Source: Hordeum vulgare subsp. vulgare
Lineage: Eukaryota > Streptophyta > Magnoliopsida > Poales > Poaceae
Direction: 5' to 3'
DNA: 64,000 bases
Assembly: GCF_904849725.1 (NCBI RefSeq)
Contig: NC_058519.1
Location: 22,675,267-22,739,266, forward strand
The translations under genes were made by a program, and so were the position numbers. Positions within the stretch are counted from its first letter, which is position 1. Every line of letters starts with the position of its first letter. The notes beneath the pieces are model-generated. The model ran no database searches and had not been told where the DNA came from. It was given only the letters and a program-made list of their open reading frames with translations. This document shows, piece after piece, positions 1-10,539 of this stretch.

Positions 1-1904
1 TTACTTCCCATGCTTGTGCTAGTGAGTAGAATGGAGATGCATGCTCATATTCATCTCATGCATCATGTGCTTGTTGCATCTAGAGGTGATGTTGTTCATT
101 GGATGTTATTATTATGTTGGGTAGCACCAGGATCGGAGAACGAGTACGTGGATTCGGGAGAGTACGTGCAGGACGAACAAGAGCAGTTCCAAGCTGAGGA
201 TATCACAGGCAAGATGATATGACCTTGATTCCATCTCTAGACTTGTTATGCTAGATTATGTTTCCTTGTCATATGCTCGCTGCCTTCCACTAAAATAATT
301 ACCTCCTAAATTGCCATGAAACCCAAACACATATCCCTTCCTAGCAAATCTTGAATGGCTAAGTAGGCTTTGCTCAGCTACTAATGTTAGCGTTGGTAGA
401 TGCAGGTGCTTTGTCTCATGTGATAACATGAGTTTGATATCATTATGTTAAATCTGTTATTTAATTAATGCACCTATATACTTGGTAAATAACGGAAGGC
501 CTAGCCTTTTGCCGGGTGTTTTGTTCCGTTATTGCCGCCATAGTTACCGGCTACCGGTGTGTGATTCCATAATGATCGCTCCTAACACGTTCGGGGTTGT
601 TATGGGGACCCCCTCAATAAATCGCGTAGTGTTAAGACTTGTCCGGCAGGACCCAACCTTGGTTTTAACCTGCTAATCACTTAATAATAATCTGCATAGG
701 GAATGGCCTCCCCGAGGAATTTAATCAACAACCCGGGTCAGTGCTCCTCATGAGTGTTGGTCCAAACTAGAGCACTGTGCGGGGCCAACTCAGGGCAACT
801 TGAGAGATTTCTATCAGGCCACTGTATGCATCGCTCATCCGTCGTGTCCCGAGACTGAGATACGCGGCTCTTATCGGGGTCGTCGACACGATGGGAGGTC
901 CTGCTAGTTGCGTCTTACCTTAGCGATATATCTTGCGTATAGGAATCCCGGTGAAGCTTTGGTTCTCCCCAGAGTTGAGGTTTTCCTCTAAGGAATCCGA
1001 CGAGATCACGAGATTCGTGATAGAGGATTACTTTGCGGCCCGTGTACGTTTGTGATGGACTAGTTGGAGCACCCCTGCAAGGTTTAATCTTTCGGAAAGC
1101 CGTGCCCGCGGTTATGTGGCAACTTGGAATATTTGTTAACATCCGGTAATAGACAACTTAAATATAAGCTAATAAAATTGTCAACTGTGTGCGTAACCGT
1201 GAATGTTCCCTTCGAAGATCTCTCTTCGATCGGGAACACGATGGGGTTATGATTGACGTAGGTAGGTGTTCAGGATCACTTAGTGATCATCTATCATCGA
1301 CCGCTAGAATAGACCACCTTCAATACATGTTCTACGTAAGTTAGCCACCATATAAAGCTTAGGATGCTGCAACCTAAATACTCCACCTTTCCAACCTAAT
1401 AACTTGACTAGTTCTGGCACCGAGGTCATAGATTGCTGAGTCCCCGTGGCTCACAGATTCCTTCACAACACCAACAGGTTCAGGTAACCCCGAGACAGGT
1501 GATCCCGACGGCACGCAGCTGGTGTGGCAGTACGACGAGGAGAACGACCGCCTGTACGTGAACTATCCAGAAGACTGAGGCGTGGTCGTGATCATGGGCA
1601 AGCATGCAGGGTAGCATAGTCATTTCTCATGTTTTATAGTCCGTAGCGGAACTATCTTGTTTGGATGCGTGATGTAACTCTGATATATTCATGAGATGAC
1701 AGTTGAATCCCTTATTGTCATTCCTCTATTATTATGTATGTGCTATGTTACCATGTTTGCGAAACGCTTAGATGCGCTTCTTTCCAATTCGGGGCCTCGT
1801 TCCCCAAATCGAAAAGGACCGCATCTTAGTCGTTACACCATGCTAGATCGTTGCACATCCCGGTACACTACCGGAGGCATTTCCTATAGAGTCATCATCA
1901 TTCT
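1..1904. mobile_element. Non-coding LTR-retrotransposon-derived sequence (LARD/Gypsy-like)
   Basis: No reading frame here is convincing. The text has the style of long non-coding Triticeae LTRs: short acidic pseudo-coding stretches (around 120-220 and 1500-1580) and GC-moderate blocks with many stops. Toward the right end (about 1740-1904) it looks like the 3' internal non-coding part of Athila-like Gypsy elements, which continues directly into the next feature. No LTR boundary or target duplication could be found, so the element class is an inference from overall style. Confidence 0.4.
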
Positions 1905-2843
1905 AAGCTTTGAGCTGTGAGTAAATAAAAGTGTGATGATCATCATTATTAGAGCATTGTCCCATGTGAGGAAATAAAAAAAGGCCAAAGAGCCCAAAAA
2001 TAAATAAAAAAATAAAAAAATAGGCCTAAGAGCCCAAATAAAAAAAAGAGAGAAAAAGAGAGAAGGGACAGTGCTACTATCTTTTTCCACACTTGTGCTT
2101 CATAATAGTACCATGTCCTTCATGATTGAGAGCTTCTTGCTTTGTCACTACCATATGCTAGTGGGAATTTTCATTATATAACTTGGCTTGTATATTCCAA
2201 TGATGGGCTTCCTCAAAATTGCCTAGATCTTCGTGAGCAAGCAAGTTGGATGCACACCCACTAGTTCTCCTTTTGAGCTTTCATATACTTATAGCTCTAG
2301 TGCATCTTTTGTATGGCAATCCCTACTCATTCACATTGATATCTATTAATGGGCATCTCCATAGCCTTTTGATACGCCGAGTCAATGTGACCATCTCCTC
2401 TTTTTTGTCTCACAACCACCACCACACTCTATTCCACCTATAGTGCTATATCCATGGCTTGCGCTCATGTATTTCGTGATAGTTATAAAAAGTTTGAGAA
2501 AGTAAGAGTGCGAAAACAATTACTTGGCCAATACCGGGGTTGTGCATGATTTACATTAGTTGTGTGAGGATGATGGAGCATAGCCAGACTATATGATTTT
2601 GTAGGGATAACTTTCCTTGGCCTTGTTATTTTGAAAGTTCATGATTACTGTGCTAGTTTGCTTGAAGTATTATTGTTTTCATGTCAATAGGAAACTATTA
2701 TTTCGAATCTTACGGATCTGGAAATTCATGTCGCATGAAAGAAGTTGCAAAGGGAAACTATGCTAGGTAGCATTCCACATCAAAAATTCATTCTTTATCA
2801 CTTCCCTACTCGAGGACGAGCAGGAGTTAAGCTTGGGGATGCT
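1905..2843 (+). mobile_element. 3' internal non-coding region of an Athila-like Gypsy element, with PPT
   Basis: AT-rich sequence with A-rich blocks (about 1970-2070) and no long frame leads into a polypurine-type tract (AAGCTTGGGGATGCT, about 2829-2843) immediately before an LTR that begins TGATACATCTCC. A non-coding 3' region ending in this tract is characteristic of abundant Triticeae Gypsy families (Sabrina/Fatima/Jeli/BAGY-2 type). The family name cannot be fixed without a repeat library. The order internal region, PPT, LTR places the element on the + strand. Confidence 0.6.
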
Positions 2844-4339
2844 TGATACATCTCCAACTATCTATAATTTTTGATGGTTTCATGCTATTATCTTGTCAAA
2901 CTTTGGATGTTTTATATGCCTTTTATATATTTTTTGGGACTAACTTATTAACTCAGTGCCAAGTGCCAGTTCCTGTTTTTTCCATGTTTTGACCCCTTTC
3001 AGAGGAGGATTTTGAACGGAGTCCAAACGGAATGAAACTGCCAAAAAGATTTTTTCCGGAACAGAAAAAGATCGGAGAGCCGGAGAATCAGGGCAGGGGC
3101 CCACCAGGGACCCCACAAGCCCTCATGGCGTGGCCAGGGGGGAGGCTGCGGACCCCTGGCTTGTGGGCTCCCTGAGGCCACTTTGCCCTAGGTTTTGCGC
3201 CTATATATTTTCTAAAAATCCCAAAAAAATCAGGAGATCATCGAAAGTACTTTTCCGCCGCCGCAAGCTTCTGTCTCCGCAAGATCCCATCTGGGGCACG
3301 TTCTGGTGCCCTGTCGGAGGGGGGATTCGGATACGGAGGGCTTCTTCATCAACACCATGACCTCTTTGATGATGCGTGGGTAGTTCACCATAGACCTACG
3401 GGTCCATAACTAGTAACTAGATGGCTTCTTCTCTCTCTTGGATCTTCAATACAAAGTTCTTCATGATCTTCATGGAGATCTATCTGATGTAATCTTCTTT
3501 TGCGGTGTGTTCGTCGAGATCCGATGAATTGTGGATTTATGATCAGATTATCTATGAATCTTATTTGAGTTTCTTCTGATCTCTCTTATGCATGATTTCA
3601 TATCCTTGTAATTCTCTTCGAGTTGTGGGTTTTGTTTGGCCAACTAGATCTATGATTCTTGCAATGGGAGAAGTGCTTGGTTTTGGGTTCATACCGTGCG
3701 GTGACCTCACCCACTTACAGAAGGGGTAGCGAGGCACGCATCGTGTTGTTGCCATCAAGGGTAAAAAGATGGGGTTTTCATCATTGGTTTGAGATTATCC
3801 CTCTACATCATGTCATCTTGCTTAAGGCGTTACTCTGTTCGTCTTGAACTCAATACACTCGATGCATGCTGGATAGCGGTCGATGTGTGGAGTAATAGTA
3901 GTAGATGCAGAAAGTATCGGTCTACTTGTCTCGGACGTGATGCCTATATGTATGATCATTGCCTTAGATATCGTCATGACTTTGCGCGGTTCTATCAATT
4001 GCTCGACAGTAATTTGTTCACCCACCGTAATACTTGCTATTTTGAGAGAAGCCTCTAGTGAACACTATGGCCCCCAGGGTCTACTCCACACCATATTTTC
4101 AGCCTTACACTTTTTACTTCGTTGCACTTTCTGCCTTCAGATCTCACTTTGCAAACAATCTTGAAGGGATTGACAACCTCTTTATAGCGTTGGGTGCAAG
4201 CTCTTTTGTGTTTTGCGTAGGTACTCTGGACTTGACGAGATTCTCCTACTGGATTGATACCTTGGTTCTCAAACTGAGGGAAATACTTACTGCTCCTGTG
4301 GTGCATCACCCTTTCCTCTTCAGGGGAAGAACCAACGCA
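2844..4339 (+). mobile_element. Gypsy LTR (~1.5 kb)
   Basis: It starts TGATACATCTCC directly after the polypurine tract. Inside is a GC-rich leader with a TATATATT motif near 3203-3210, as expected for the LTR promoter region, followed by U5-like sequence. The right edge is placed at the CA of AACGCA (4339), about 25 bases before the primer-binding site; the exact end could be up to 25 bases further right. CpG sites look decayed, so the copy is old. The same LTR is preceded by a PPT and followed by a PBS, which is unusual. Confidence 0.65.
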
Positions 4340-4365
4340 AGCCCAAGAGACGACAGAAGGATCTC

Positions 4366-4383
4366 TGGCACCACTGCCGGGGA
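4366..4383 (+). other. Decayed primer-binding site of a Gypsy element
   Basis: TGGCACCACTGCCGGGGA resembles the tRNA-Asp-type primer-binding site used by Athila-like Gypsy elements (known form TGGCGCCGTTGCCGGGGA). The three differences are G-to-A or T-to-C type changes at former CpG positions. It lies a few bases after the LTR. Internal sequence after it is lost within about 60 bases, where an unrelated GC-rich unit begins. Confidence 0.5.
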
Positions 4384-4485
4384 AGAACTTTTGTTGCCAT
4401 AGCAGGGGGCATCACCTACTGGAGCTACTACCGCACTACGCAAAATGGAGCTCACCGGAGTCGAGCTCGTGCAGTAATAGATAGC

Positions 4486-5056
4486 CTACATCCAGTCGTC
4501 GTCCTCGTCGTCCTCGTCGGAGGAGAGCTCGATGTAGATGTGCTTCTGCGCAGTAGCTTCACGGCGCCACTCCTCCAACTTGTGGCCGAAGGCGATGGCC
4601 GACGCGTCACCCTGCTCATAGAGCACGGTGTCGATCTCCTCCTCCCTCCGGCGGCACTGCTGGTCCTCTTCGGCCTCCCGTGCACTCCGCGCCAGCAGCA
4701 CGGGCAGGAGGCTATCCTCCTCCGCCGGAGGGAGGAAGTCCTCCGGTCCGACGACGGCCCCGACACGTCGCTACGGCACCGCCTCGGCCTCCGGCTCCAT
4801 CTTCACCGACGGGAGCTCTTCGAGCTCCCTCTTCACCGGTGGGACGGAGGAGGACGAGCGGGAGCTCGACGCCTCCATTGAGCTGCTGCAGGAGAAGAGG
4901 CGGCCGCGTGCGCGGTCGTACTCCTCTGTCTCGCGACGGCGGCGGCGTCAGGCCCCAGCGCGTGTACCGGCAGGCGGCGCGCTTACGGGCGGCGTCGGAT
5001 CTGACGCGACGAGCCCTCTCGGGGTCGTCGTCCCTACGGCTACCGGAGCTGGCCAT
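4486..5056 (-). pseudogene. Broken small gene with acidic C-terminus (grass multicopy hypothetical)
   Basis: On the minus strand a start at 5056 opens a basic, Arg/Asp-rich frame (MASSGSRRDDDPERARR). After a frameshift near 4930 the better frame continues through a Ser-rich stretch and a VKRELEELP motif. An in-frame TAG near 4771-4773 interrupts it, and it ends in an acidic tail ELSSDEDDEDDDW before the stop at 4486-4488. Joined, the product would be about 190 residues. The pattern (Ser run, VKRE motifs, acidic end) is common in repeated grass genes carried by transposons, but I cannot name a function. One frameshift plus one stop make it a pseudogene. Confidence 0.5.
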
Positions 5057-5355
5057 GCGCGGCGGTGGATTGGAGTGGCTATGCGGCCTAATGGAAGCGC
5101 GCGGCGGCGGATTGGAGGCGCCGGCGGTGAGGTGGGGGGCTTTTCGCGGCGGCGGAGGGATAGGGTTTCGACCCGCATCCAGCGGTCGAACCCACAGTTA
5201 TAACGGTCGAGGGGTCGCGTTTACGGGCCACCGCAAAACATTTCCAGGTTGGGCCGCGTTTGCAGTGTCTGTTCTGAAAGGAAAATGAGCCCAAACCCGT
5301 ATAGTTGCCGGATTTTGTGCGGACCGGCCGTTTTGCGGGGTGTGCTAGAGTTGCT
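5057..5355 (-). repeat. GC-rich leader of the small pseudogene unit
   Basis: This is the upstream (minus-strand) flank of the pseudogene. It ends near 5355 in sequence that reads GCAACTCTAGCACACCCCGC on the minus strand, a motif style often seen at the outer end of multicopy grass gene-like units. The left end of the unit could not be recognised, so it is not shown to be a defined transposon. Confidence 0.3.
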
Positions 5356-5360
5356 TTAAG

Positions 5361-5960
5361 CAGGGCCTGGCGATAAGGAATCAAGGAGACAAGGACGGAG
5401 AGCGGGAGAGGAGCATAGCCAGATCCAAGATGCTTTCATAATTTCTTCTACATTACTCCAAAAAATTCAGGTGTTCCCTCTCCTTTCACTTAAAAATGTT
5501 GCCTAAAGAGCACAAGTCTGTGTGGGAAAAAATAAAAAAGAAGAAACTAGAGACCAATTTGGTTAGTCGCCCTGCTACTCCATCGATCAGAGAGCTTGAT
5601 TGATGTTTTCTGATTAGATTCTATGCATCCACACTGCACTGTATTCCCTAGGTATTCTTTGATATGGCGGATCAGGCAGACAGGGAGAGAGACATTCTGT
5701 TGTTAGAAACTTAGAAATCCTAATTTTGTTGAGAACTAAGACTTTTGTTGGTCGCTAGAACTCATATGGTTTATTTGTGGATCCATGGTGTATCATTATT
5801 ACCTTATTTGATGATGAAATTATTGCTGCTGTGGTTAAGTCAAATGAAATATTTGTATTATGCATCTATATAAGTGATTTTTTTCAATTCTCTTATATTG
5901 CTGTTGGGCCCATTTTTGTCTATTCGCCCGAGGCCCCTGATAAGTTAGGACCGGCCCTAA
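5361..5960. mobile_element. Possible hAT-like remnant
   Basis: The left edge (AGGGCCTGG at about 5365) and right edge (GGACCGGCCCTAA at about 5950) form a weak inverted pair resembling the AGGGCCGG termini of Tip100-like hAT elements. No transposase frame is visible and no 8-bp target duplication could be matched, so this is weak. Confidence 0.25.
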
Positions 5961-7560
5961 CTGCATATTAATCGGAATTGATCTGCCTACGACTGAACCG
6001 TGTGCGATGTATCACACATAGCTTTTCTCTAGCATGTACCACTGTGTGGCTTAATAGCACCATTCTAAACTGGTGAAATTTGTGTGGAGAGATGTAAAAA
6101 CTAGACATGTATTACATCTTGTTCCTCTCTATAACACAGACACTTGATGTATTGTATTTTAACTGTAGCCGATCAACAAAAAAAAAAATTTATGTCGCTA
6201 TCCTAGTTCATTTGCTACCTTTGAGTTTTAACAACATCACTCCTATAGTTAATGTAGGGGAAAATGTGCATTGGTATTTTGGATCTTCCATGATTGTCGA
6301 CTTATTACCTGGCAATGTGCTCCACTAAGAGCTATTCTAAAATTAAAATAATATTACTTCAATTATCACAAGTGATCTTTTCCAATATTAAATATTTCTG
6401 TGTCTAATGGCAGATTTTCGCGGCCACTGTGCTATTTTTGGTTAAAAGAAAAATCATGCATAACCTTACTTTTGTTTGCAGGGACATAACCTTACCATTG
6501 AGTGTAGTCAATATATGTTGTGAATTAGCACACAAATACACTTGTGGTTAACTGAAAACTACAGCGAAACAAGGTAATCTCATCACCACATCATGTACTA
6601 AATCAAGGATCGTTGCTTAGCACGGAAGGAACCATATGCATCAGCATATATGGAGGAGAAAATGTTACTCAGCATAAAAGACGCTCCTCACACAAGTTCT
6701 TGTTGCAAGAGTAATTTTCTGGACAGCAACAAACATCAACAAAAAAGACACCAGATTTTTACATTTTAGGTTCACAAACTCACAAGAGAGTATAGAGGTA
6801 ATTTGTGCATACTTGTTACATTTTATAAGGATACATGGGTATGTGGGTATCAGTACCCACTTTACCCGATGGGTTTGATATTTCCTTATTTATCTATTCA
6901 TGGTTAATTTGTTTGTCCCATACATTTAACCTAATATGGTTTTACCCGCCGGGTACCGAGGTAATGGATCTTATTTATATATTCATGATTAATTTGTTTG
7001 TCCAGTACACTTAACCTACTACGGTTTTACCCACCGGATACATAGGTAATGGCCTAATGGGTATCTATTGTCATCCCTACTCGTGTTGGTCCTTGGGTCT
7101 GGTTGGACCGAACATGCATGACACACGGCGTTGCAGGACTTCGCACATTTTTGCACTACAGTTATTCGTTCATTCATCATTACCAGACATACAGGATTGC
7201 ACACGTATTTCTACAAGGTTCGCTCCAGAAAATGGAAAATAATTGGAGATGCATGTTGGGCTCTTACTTTGCGGCATTAAAGAACGGTTGCACACATTCA
7301 TAAGGAACACATATAGTTGACCGTAACAAATATATTTTTCTCAAGACAACTAAGAGGTTGACACAAATGACGCTACATATTCTCCCTAATCAAACAATAA
7401 ACTTGCATTACATCTCTTCTAAGAATGATACTAATGGCTCCCGACGTATGCCATCTTTAGCTCTCATCTTGTTTGTGTAATGCTACAAAGACGGTGGCTC
7501 TGCAAAACGTAGATAATAAAGACAAGTTAATTACACCGAGACACGCATGATTAAAACACA
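5961..7560. other. Intergenic stretch, no gene seen
   Basis: AT-rich sequence with only short chance frames. The only structure is the duplicated segment at about 6883-7046, listed separately. Confidence 0.5.
6883..7082. repeat. Imperfect tandem duplication (~82-bp period) with hAT-like end
   Basis: A segment beginning TATTTATCTATTCATGG is repeated about 82 bases later with several substitutions; both copies end in a TTTTACCC-C-CCGG-TAC motif. The region ends at about 7080 in GGGTATCTATTGTCATCCCTA, resembling the TAGGGATGNCAATGGGTACCC-type termini of common plant hAT elements. The opposite terminus was not found. Confidence 0.4.
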
Positions 7561-7610
7561 CACAGTGATTCAGTTTATCCGGAAACAAACTAGTAACCTG
7601 ATCTGGCTGA

Positions 7611-8404
7611 TTATGGAGCAGCTTTAGGGGTAGGTGCGGCCCTCATCTTCATGGGTGGCACCGGTCCTGCAATCCGATAAATAAAAAAGGTTCACATTAA
7701 AGACTAGACGAGCATGAACACACACAAATACTCTCTGTCCGAAAATATTTGTCGTAGAAATGGATGTATCTAGATGTATATTAATTCTAGATGCACCTAT
7801 TTTAATTTATTTTTACGATAAGTAATTTTGAACGGAGGAAGTAGTACCGAGAGGGGAGCAACAACTTACCTTCACAAGAACCAAATTCACCCGGACTCGA
7901 GTCGCAGATAATCATCGTACGAATGAATTTCTCTCTGTCGACGGGTGCCGACATGAGCTTGTCGAGGTCGCTGCCCTCCAGTATGCGGCAAAGGCAGATG
8001 GGAGCGTCTTCGACGAGCGACCTGAGGCCGTCACAGCACTTGCCCTGGTTTGGAGGCTCCGGCGCGGTGCTGTTGGTGAGGAAATCCTTGCATGGCATCA
8101 GCCCCATCAGCGACGACCGACACTCCTTCGGCTCAGGCTTCGGTTGCGGCGGGGGCGGCGGCGGCGGTGGCGGCGGTGGTGGCTGGGTCCGTGGACAGAA
8201 TATCGGTGGTATACAGAGTATCTCTGGTAGAAACGAAAAACAAGGGATGATGCACCATGTCCATGCCGATGGTTTCGCTACTAATTCGCCGTTGGTGGAC
8301 GGAGCGGGGGCCCTGGCCGTGACGGCCGCCGAAGTTTCCGGCGCGGCGGCGATCAGGACGGCGGCGAGGAACAAGCATGCGAGATGGGACTTGGATGGCG
8401 CCAT
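7611..8404 (-). CDS. Secreted proline-rich lipid-transfer-like protein (8-cysteine motif), two exons
   Basis: Exon 1 is 8404-7870 (donor GAAG|GTAAG), the intron is 7869-7667, and exon 2 is 7666-7611 (acceptor ATTGCAG). The product is 196 residues. Residues 1-27 form a signal peptide (hydrophobic core LACLFLAAVLIAAA). A Cys-containing linker (C51, C55, C64, C70) follows, then 12 consecutive prolines (75-86). The 8-cysteine domain has C95, C105, C123-C124, C137, C139, C167 and C177, in the plant LTP/seed-storage order C..C..CC..CXC..C..C. Exon 2 adds a short basic Pro-rich tail ending PKAAP. The start at 8404 is chosen because the signal peptide begins there; an upstream in-frame Met at 8503 lies above the TATA box. 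Such proteins act in the apoplast or cell wall, binding lipids or linking to the wall. The exact subfamily (hybrid proline-rich or nsLTP-like) is uncertain. Confidence 0.8.
7731..7841. mobile_element. Stowaway MITE inside the intron of the lipid-transfer-like gene
   Basis: The termini CTCTCTGTCCGAAAA and (reverse) CTTCCTCCGTTCAAAA form an inverted pair flanked by TA on both sides (7729-7730, 7842-7843), the hallmark of Tc1/Mariner-type Stowaway MITEs. Length is 111 bp. The right end is 28 bases from the splice donor of exon 1. Confidence 0.8.
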
Positions 8405-8468
8405 GGGTCTCTTTCTTGCTTTGTGCTTGCTGGCCAGATATGAATGTTGCCACCGTCTATGATCAGTG

Positions 8469-8476
8469 TATATATA
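8469..8476 (-). promoter_or_regulatory. TATA box of the lipid-transfer-like gene
   Basis: The minus strand reads CCCCTATATATACACTG, about 65-72 bases upstream of the chosen ATG at 8404. This is a normal distance for a plant TATA box and a short leader, and it supports the 8404 start over the longer frame. Confidence 0.65.
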
Positions 8477-8738
8477 GGGGTGGATGCACGTGAAATACTC
8501 CATGTGATGCGCTGGGATAAGGAGATAGAGATGTTTTCTGTTGGTGAAGATGCATGTTTCCTCGATCTTCTCACGTACCTTCTCACAGTTTGTTAGGCGA
8601 TACTGTTACTGGCTTACCGCATGTTTTGTTAGTGGCAAGTTAGCATCTAACCTCTTCAGCCGATGATTATGTAAGTTTCTCTTTTGTTTTTTAGTGGGTT
8701 TAGTTTTAGCGCTTGTAGTTTAATTGAATCCATGTAAA

Positions 8739-9100
8739 AGCATCTCCAACATCCGCGCAACCGCCTCACACGTAAAAAAAAAAGTTTGGTACGTCGAAAT
8801 AGCGACTTTTAGCGCGTCGGAGGGTGCCGGCTCCAGCGGCCGTCGCAAAATCTAACGCGCGCGAGCTGCTTCAGCAGTCGCTGCAAAAAATCGACGCCGG
8901 ACGCGTGGCGAGGCGAGGGGCGCGTGGGAGCGGTGAAAGCACGCGTGGAGGAGGCGTTGGATTTATAGTGCATGCCGGGCTTCCTTTTCCCGCGCGCAAA
9001 CTTTTTCAGTGCGCCGAAATCTTCTGCATCCGCTGAAACCGTTCCGCGCGCACAATTTTTCCGTACGTGCGTTTTTTACGGCCACTGTTGGACATACTCT
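8739..9100. mobile_element. Small TIR element with GC-rich core
   Basis: The left end AGCATCTCCAACAT and the reverse of the right end AGTATGTCCAACAG form imperfect inverted termini. A TAAA sits close to both edges (8735-8738, 9100-9103) and may be the target duplication. The core is rich in CGCG and encodes nothing convincing. Similar ends delimit many non-autonomous grass DNA elements; the superfamily is not determined. Confidence 0.45.
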
Positions 9101-9222
9101 AAAGTCGGGTTACTGCAATACTCCTGGTGCTGGCTAGGACGGCACGGTTGGTGCCACGGACGGCCGGCCAAGTTCAACAGATCAGAACAAGCTAAGGCAA
9201 AACACGAGGGGAACTTTTGAAA

Positions 9223-9592
9223 CCTGGGTGTATATGCCTTATATATAAAAAATAATAATTTAGTAAAAATATTAAAAATTCTGAAAAATATTTTTAAAAT
9301 AAACTTGACCTTCCAATATACTTGTAAGAAAAATCCATAAAAAGGAAATTATACTTTGACTTCTTTTGAGAAAAAGACAAATTTTCTATCAAAACAACAC
9401 GAACAGTGGCCTATATATAATAGCAAATAAATTTTGTCTTTTTTTTCAAAAGTCAATATTGAGTTTTTTCTTGAAAATTTATATACTAACATAAAACAAA
9501 GTCAAATTTACTCTAAAAATACTTCAGAACTATTTTGACTTTTTAACTAATTATTTAAAAAAATCTTTAGATAGGATGCATATACAACCAGG
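9223..9592. mobile_element. AT-rich ~370-bp TIR element (copy 1)
   Basis: The left terminus CCTGGGTGTATATGC and the reverse complement of the right terminus CCTGGTTGTATATGC differ at one position. The interior is strongly AT-rich, with many TTTTGA and CAAAGTC motifs and no frame. No clear target duplication was found. A second element of nearly the same size and with related ends lies at 12453-12820. Confidence 0.55.
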
Positions 9593-10539
9593 AACAAAAG
9601 TGTATTTCCGAGGCAAAACTCTTGGTCTCTTTCAGCATTCTAACGACAGTAAAAATAGAAGCAGCAAACTGCAAGCAGCTCTATTCTCTAGCATTTTTTT
9701 CGAAATGGCACTATTCTCTAGCATAAATCTGCAAAGCTTGGACAGATTACAGAATGCAAAAGCTGAACCAATTACACAAGGTAAATTTGAACAATATGCG
9801 GCATAACACCGCAAGCACTTGAACTAATTACACAAGGAAGCATCTACGTTTGTCCTTTGTGTTTTGGGAAAAAAATGAACAGGTGCGAACAGTTTGATAA
9901 ATCCTCAATTTTATTTTTTTCCTGAGAGCTAATCAAATGTCCAATCACTCTGAAAATTGGCATGGACCTCACGTACCTAAACATCTTCCATGCAAAAAAA
10001 TTCAGATTTTTTATTTTTTTGTTGTGTTTTTTTCATTTTACTGTTCATAGACGCAGATGAGCTCAGGAGCCATATAGCCCCTCTCCCCTATGATTTGGCT
10101 ATTAAGTCACCACTATTCCGAGCACATATGAAGCACATATTTGGTAAGGCTTGTATTCCAACTCGCAACTTGTATTAGTGAGCTCTCTGTGTTATCTTCA
10201 CAAAAGGCATGGTCTTCATCATTTAGCCTACTTTCTTATCAAAACTGGTACTGATCATACCGGTGGCACCAGGAAGTGTTGATACTTTGAGCGACGAGTC
10301 CATTGAAAAATAAGTTGACAAATAGTATGGGTAACAATCTGATGAACCGTTGCTTAGTTACATTTATTGAGCAATATATGTTGTTAAAAGTAAGTTAAGG
10401 TGAAATAGTTGAAGCTTTCATGGCAAAGCATAACCTAGTGTCGTATTTTCTACCTGTATGCATCATGCATGTAAGTCTGTTTGTATTTGTATTTACAAAG
10501 TTGGAAATAATTTCATGAACTATATTGTTGTGTGCGACT
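9593..10539. other. Intergenic stretch, no gene seen
   Basis: AT-rich; the frames are short and have no recognisable composition. A local duplication of CACTATTCTCTAGCAT-type text occurs near 9682-9725. Nothing else was identified. Confidence 0.5.

Noticed and set aside
4628..5288. Long plus-strand frames (191 and 202 codons) across 4.6-5.3 kb
   Set aside because: Shadows of GC-rich DNA opposite a minus-strand pseudogene; composition is Ser/Arg/Gly bias only and no domain is visible.
7923..8462. Plus-strand 179-codon frame with a poly-Gly run
   Set aside because: It is the antisense of the lipid-transfer-like gene; the Gly run mirrors the proline codons.
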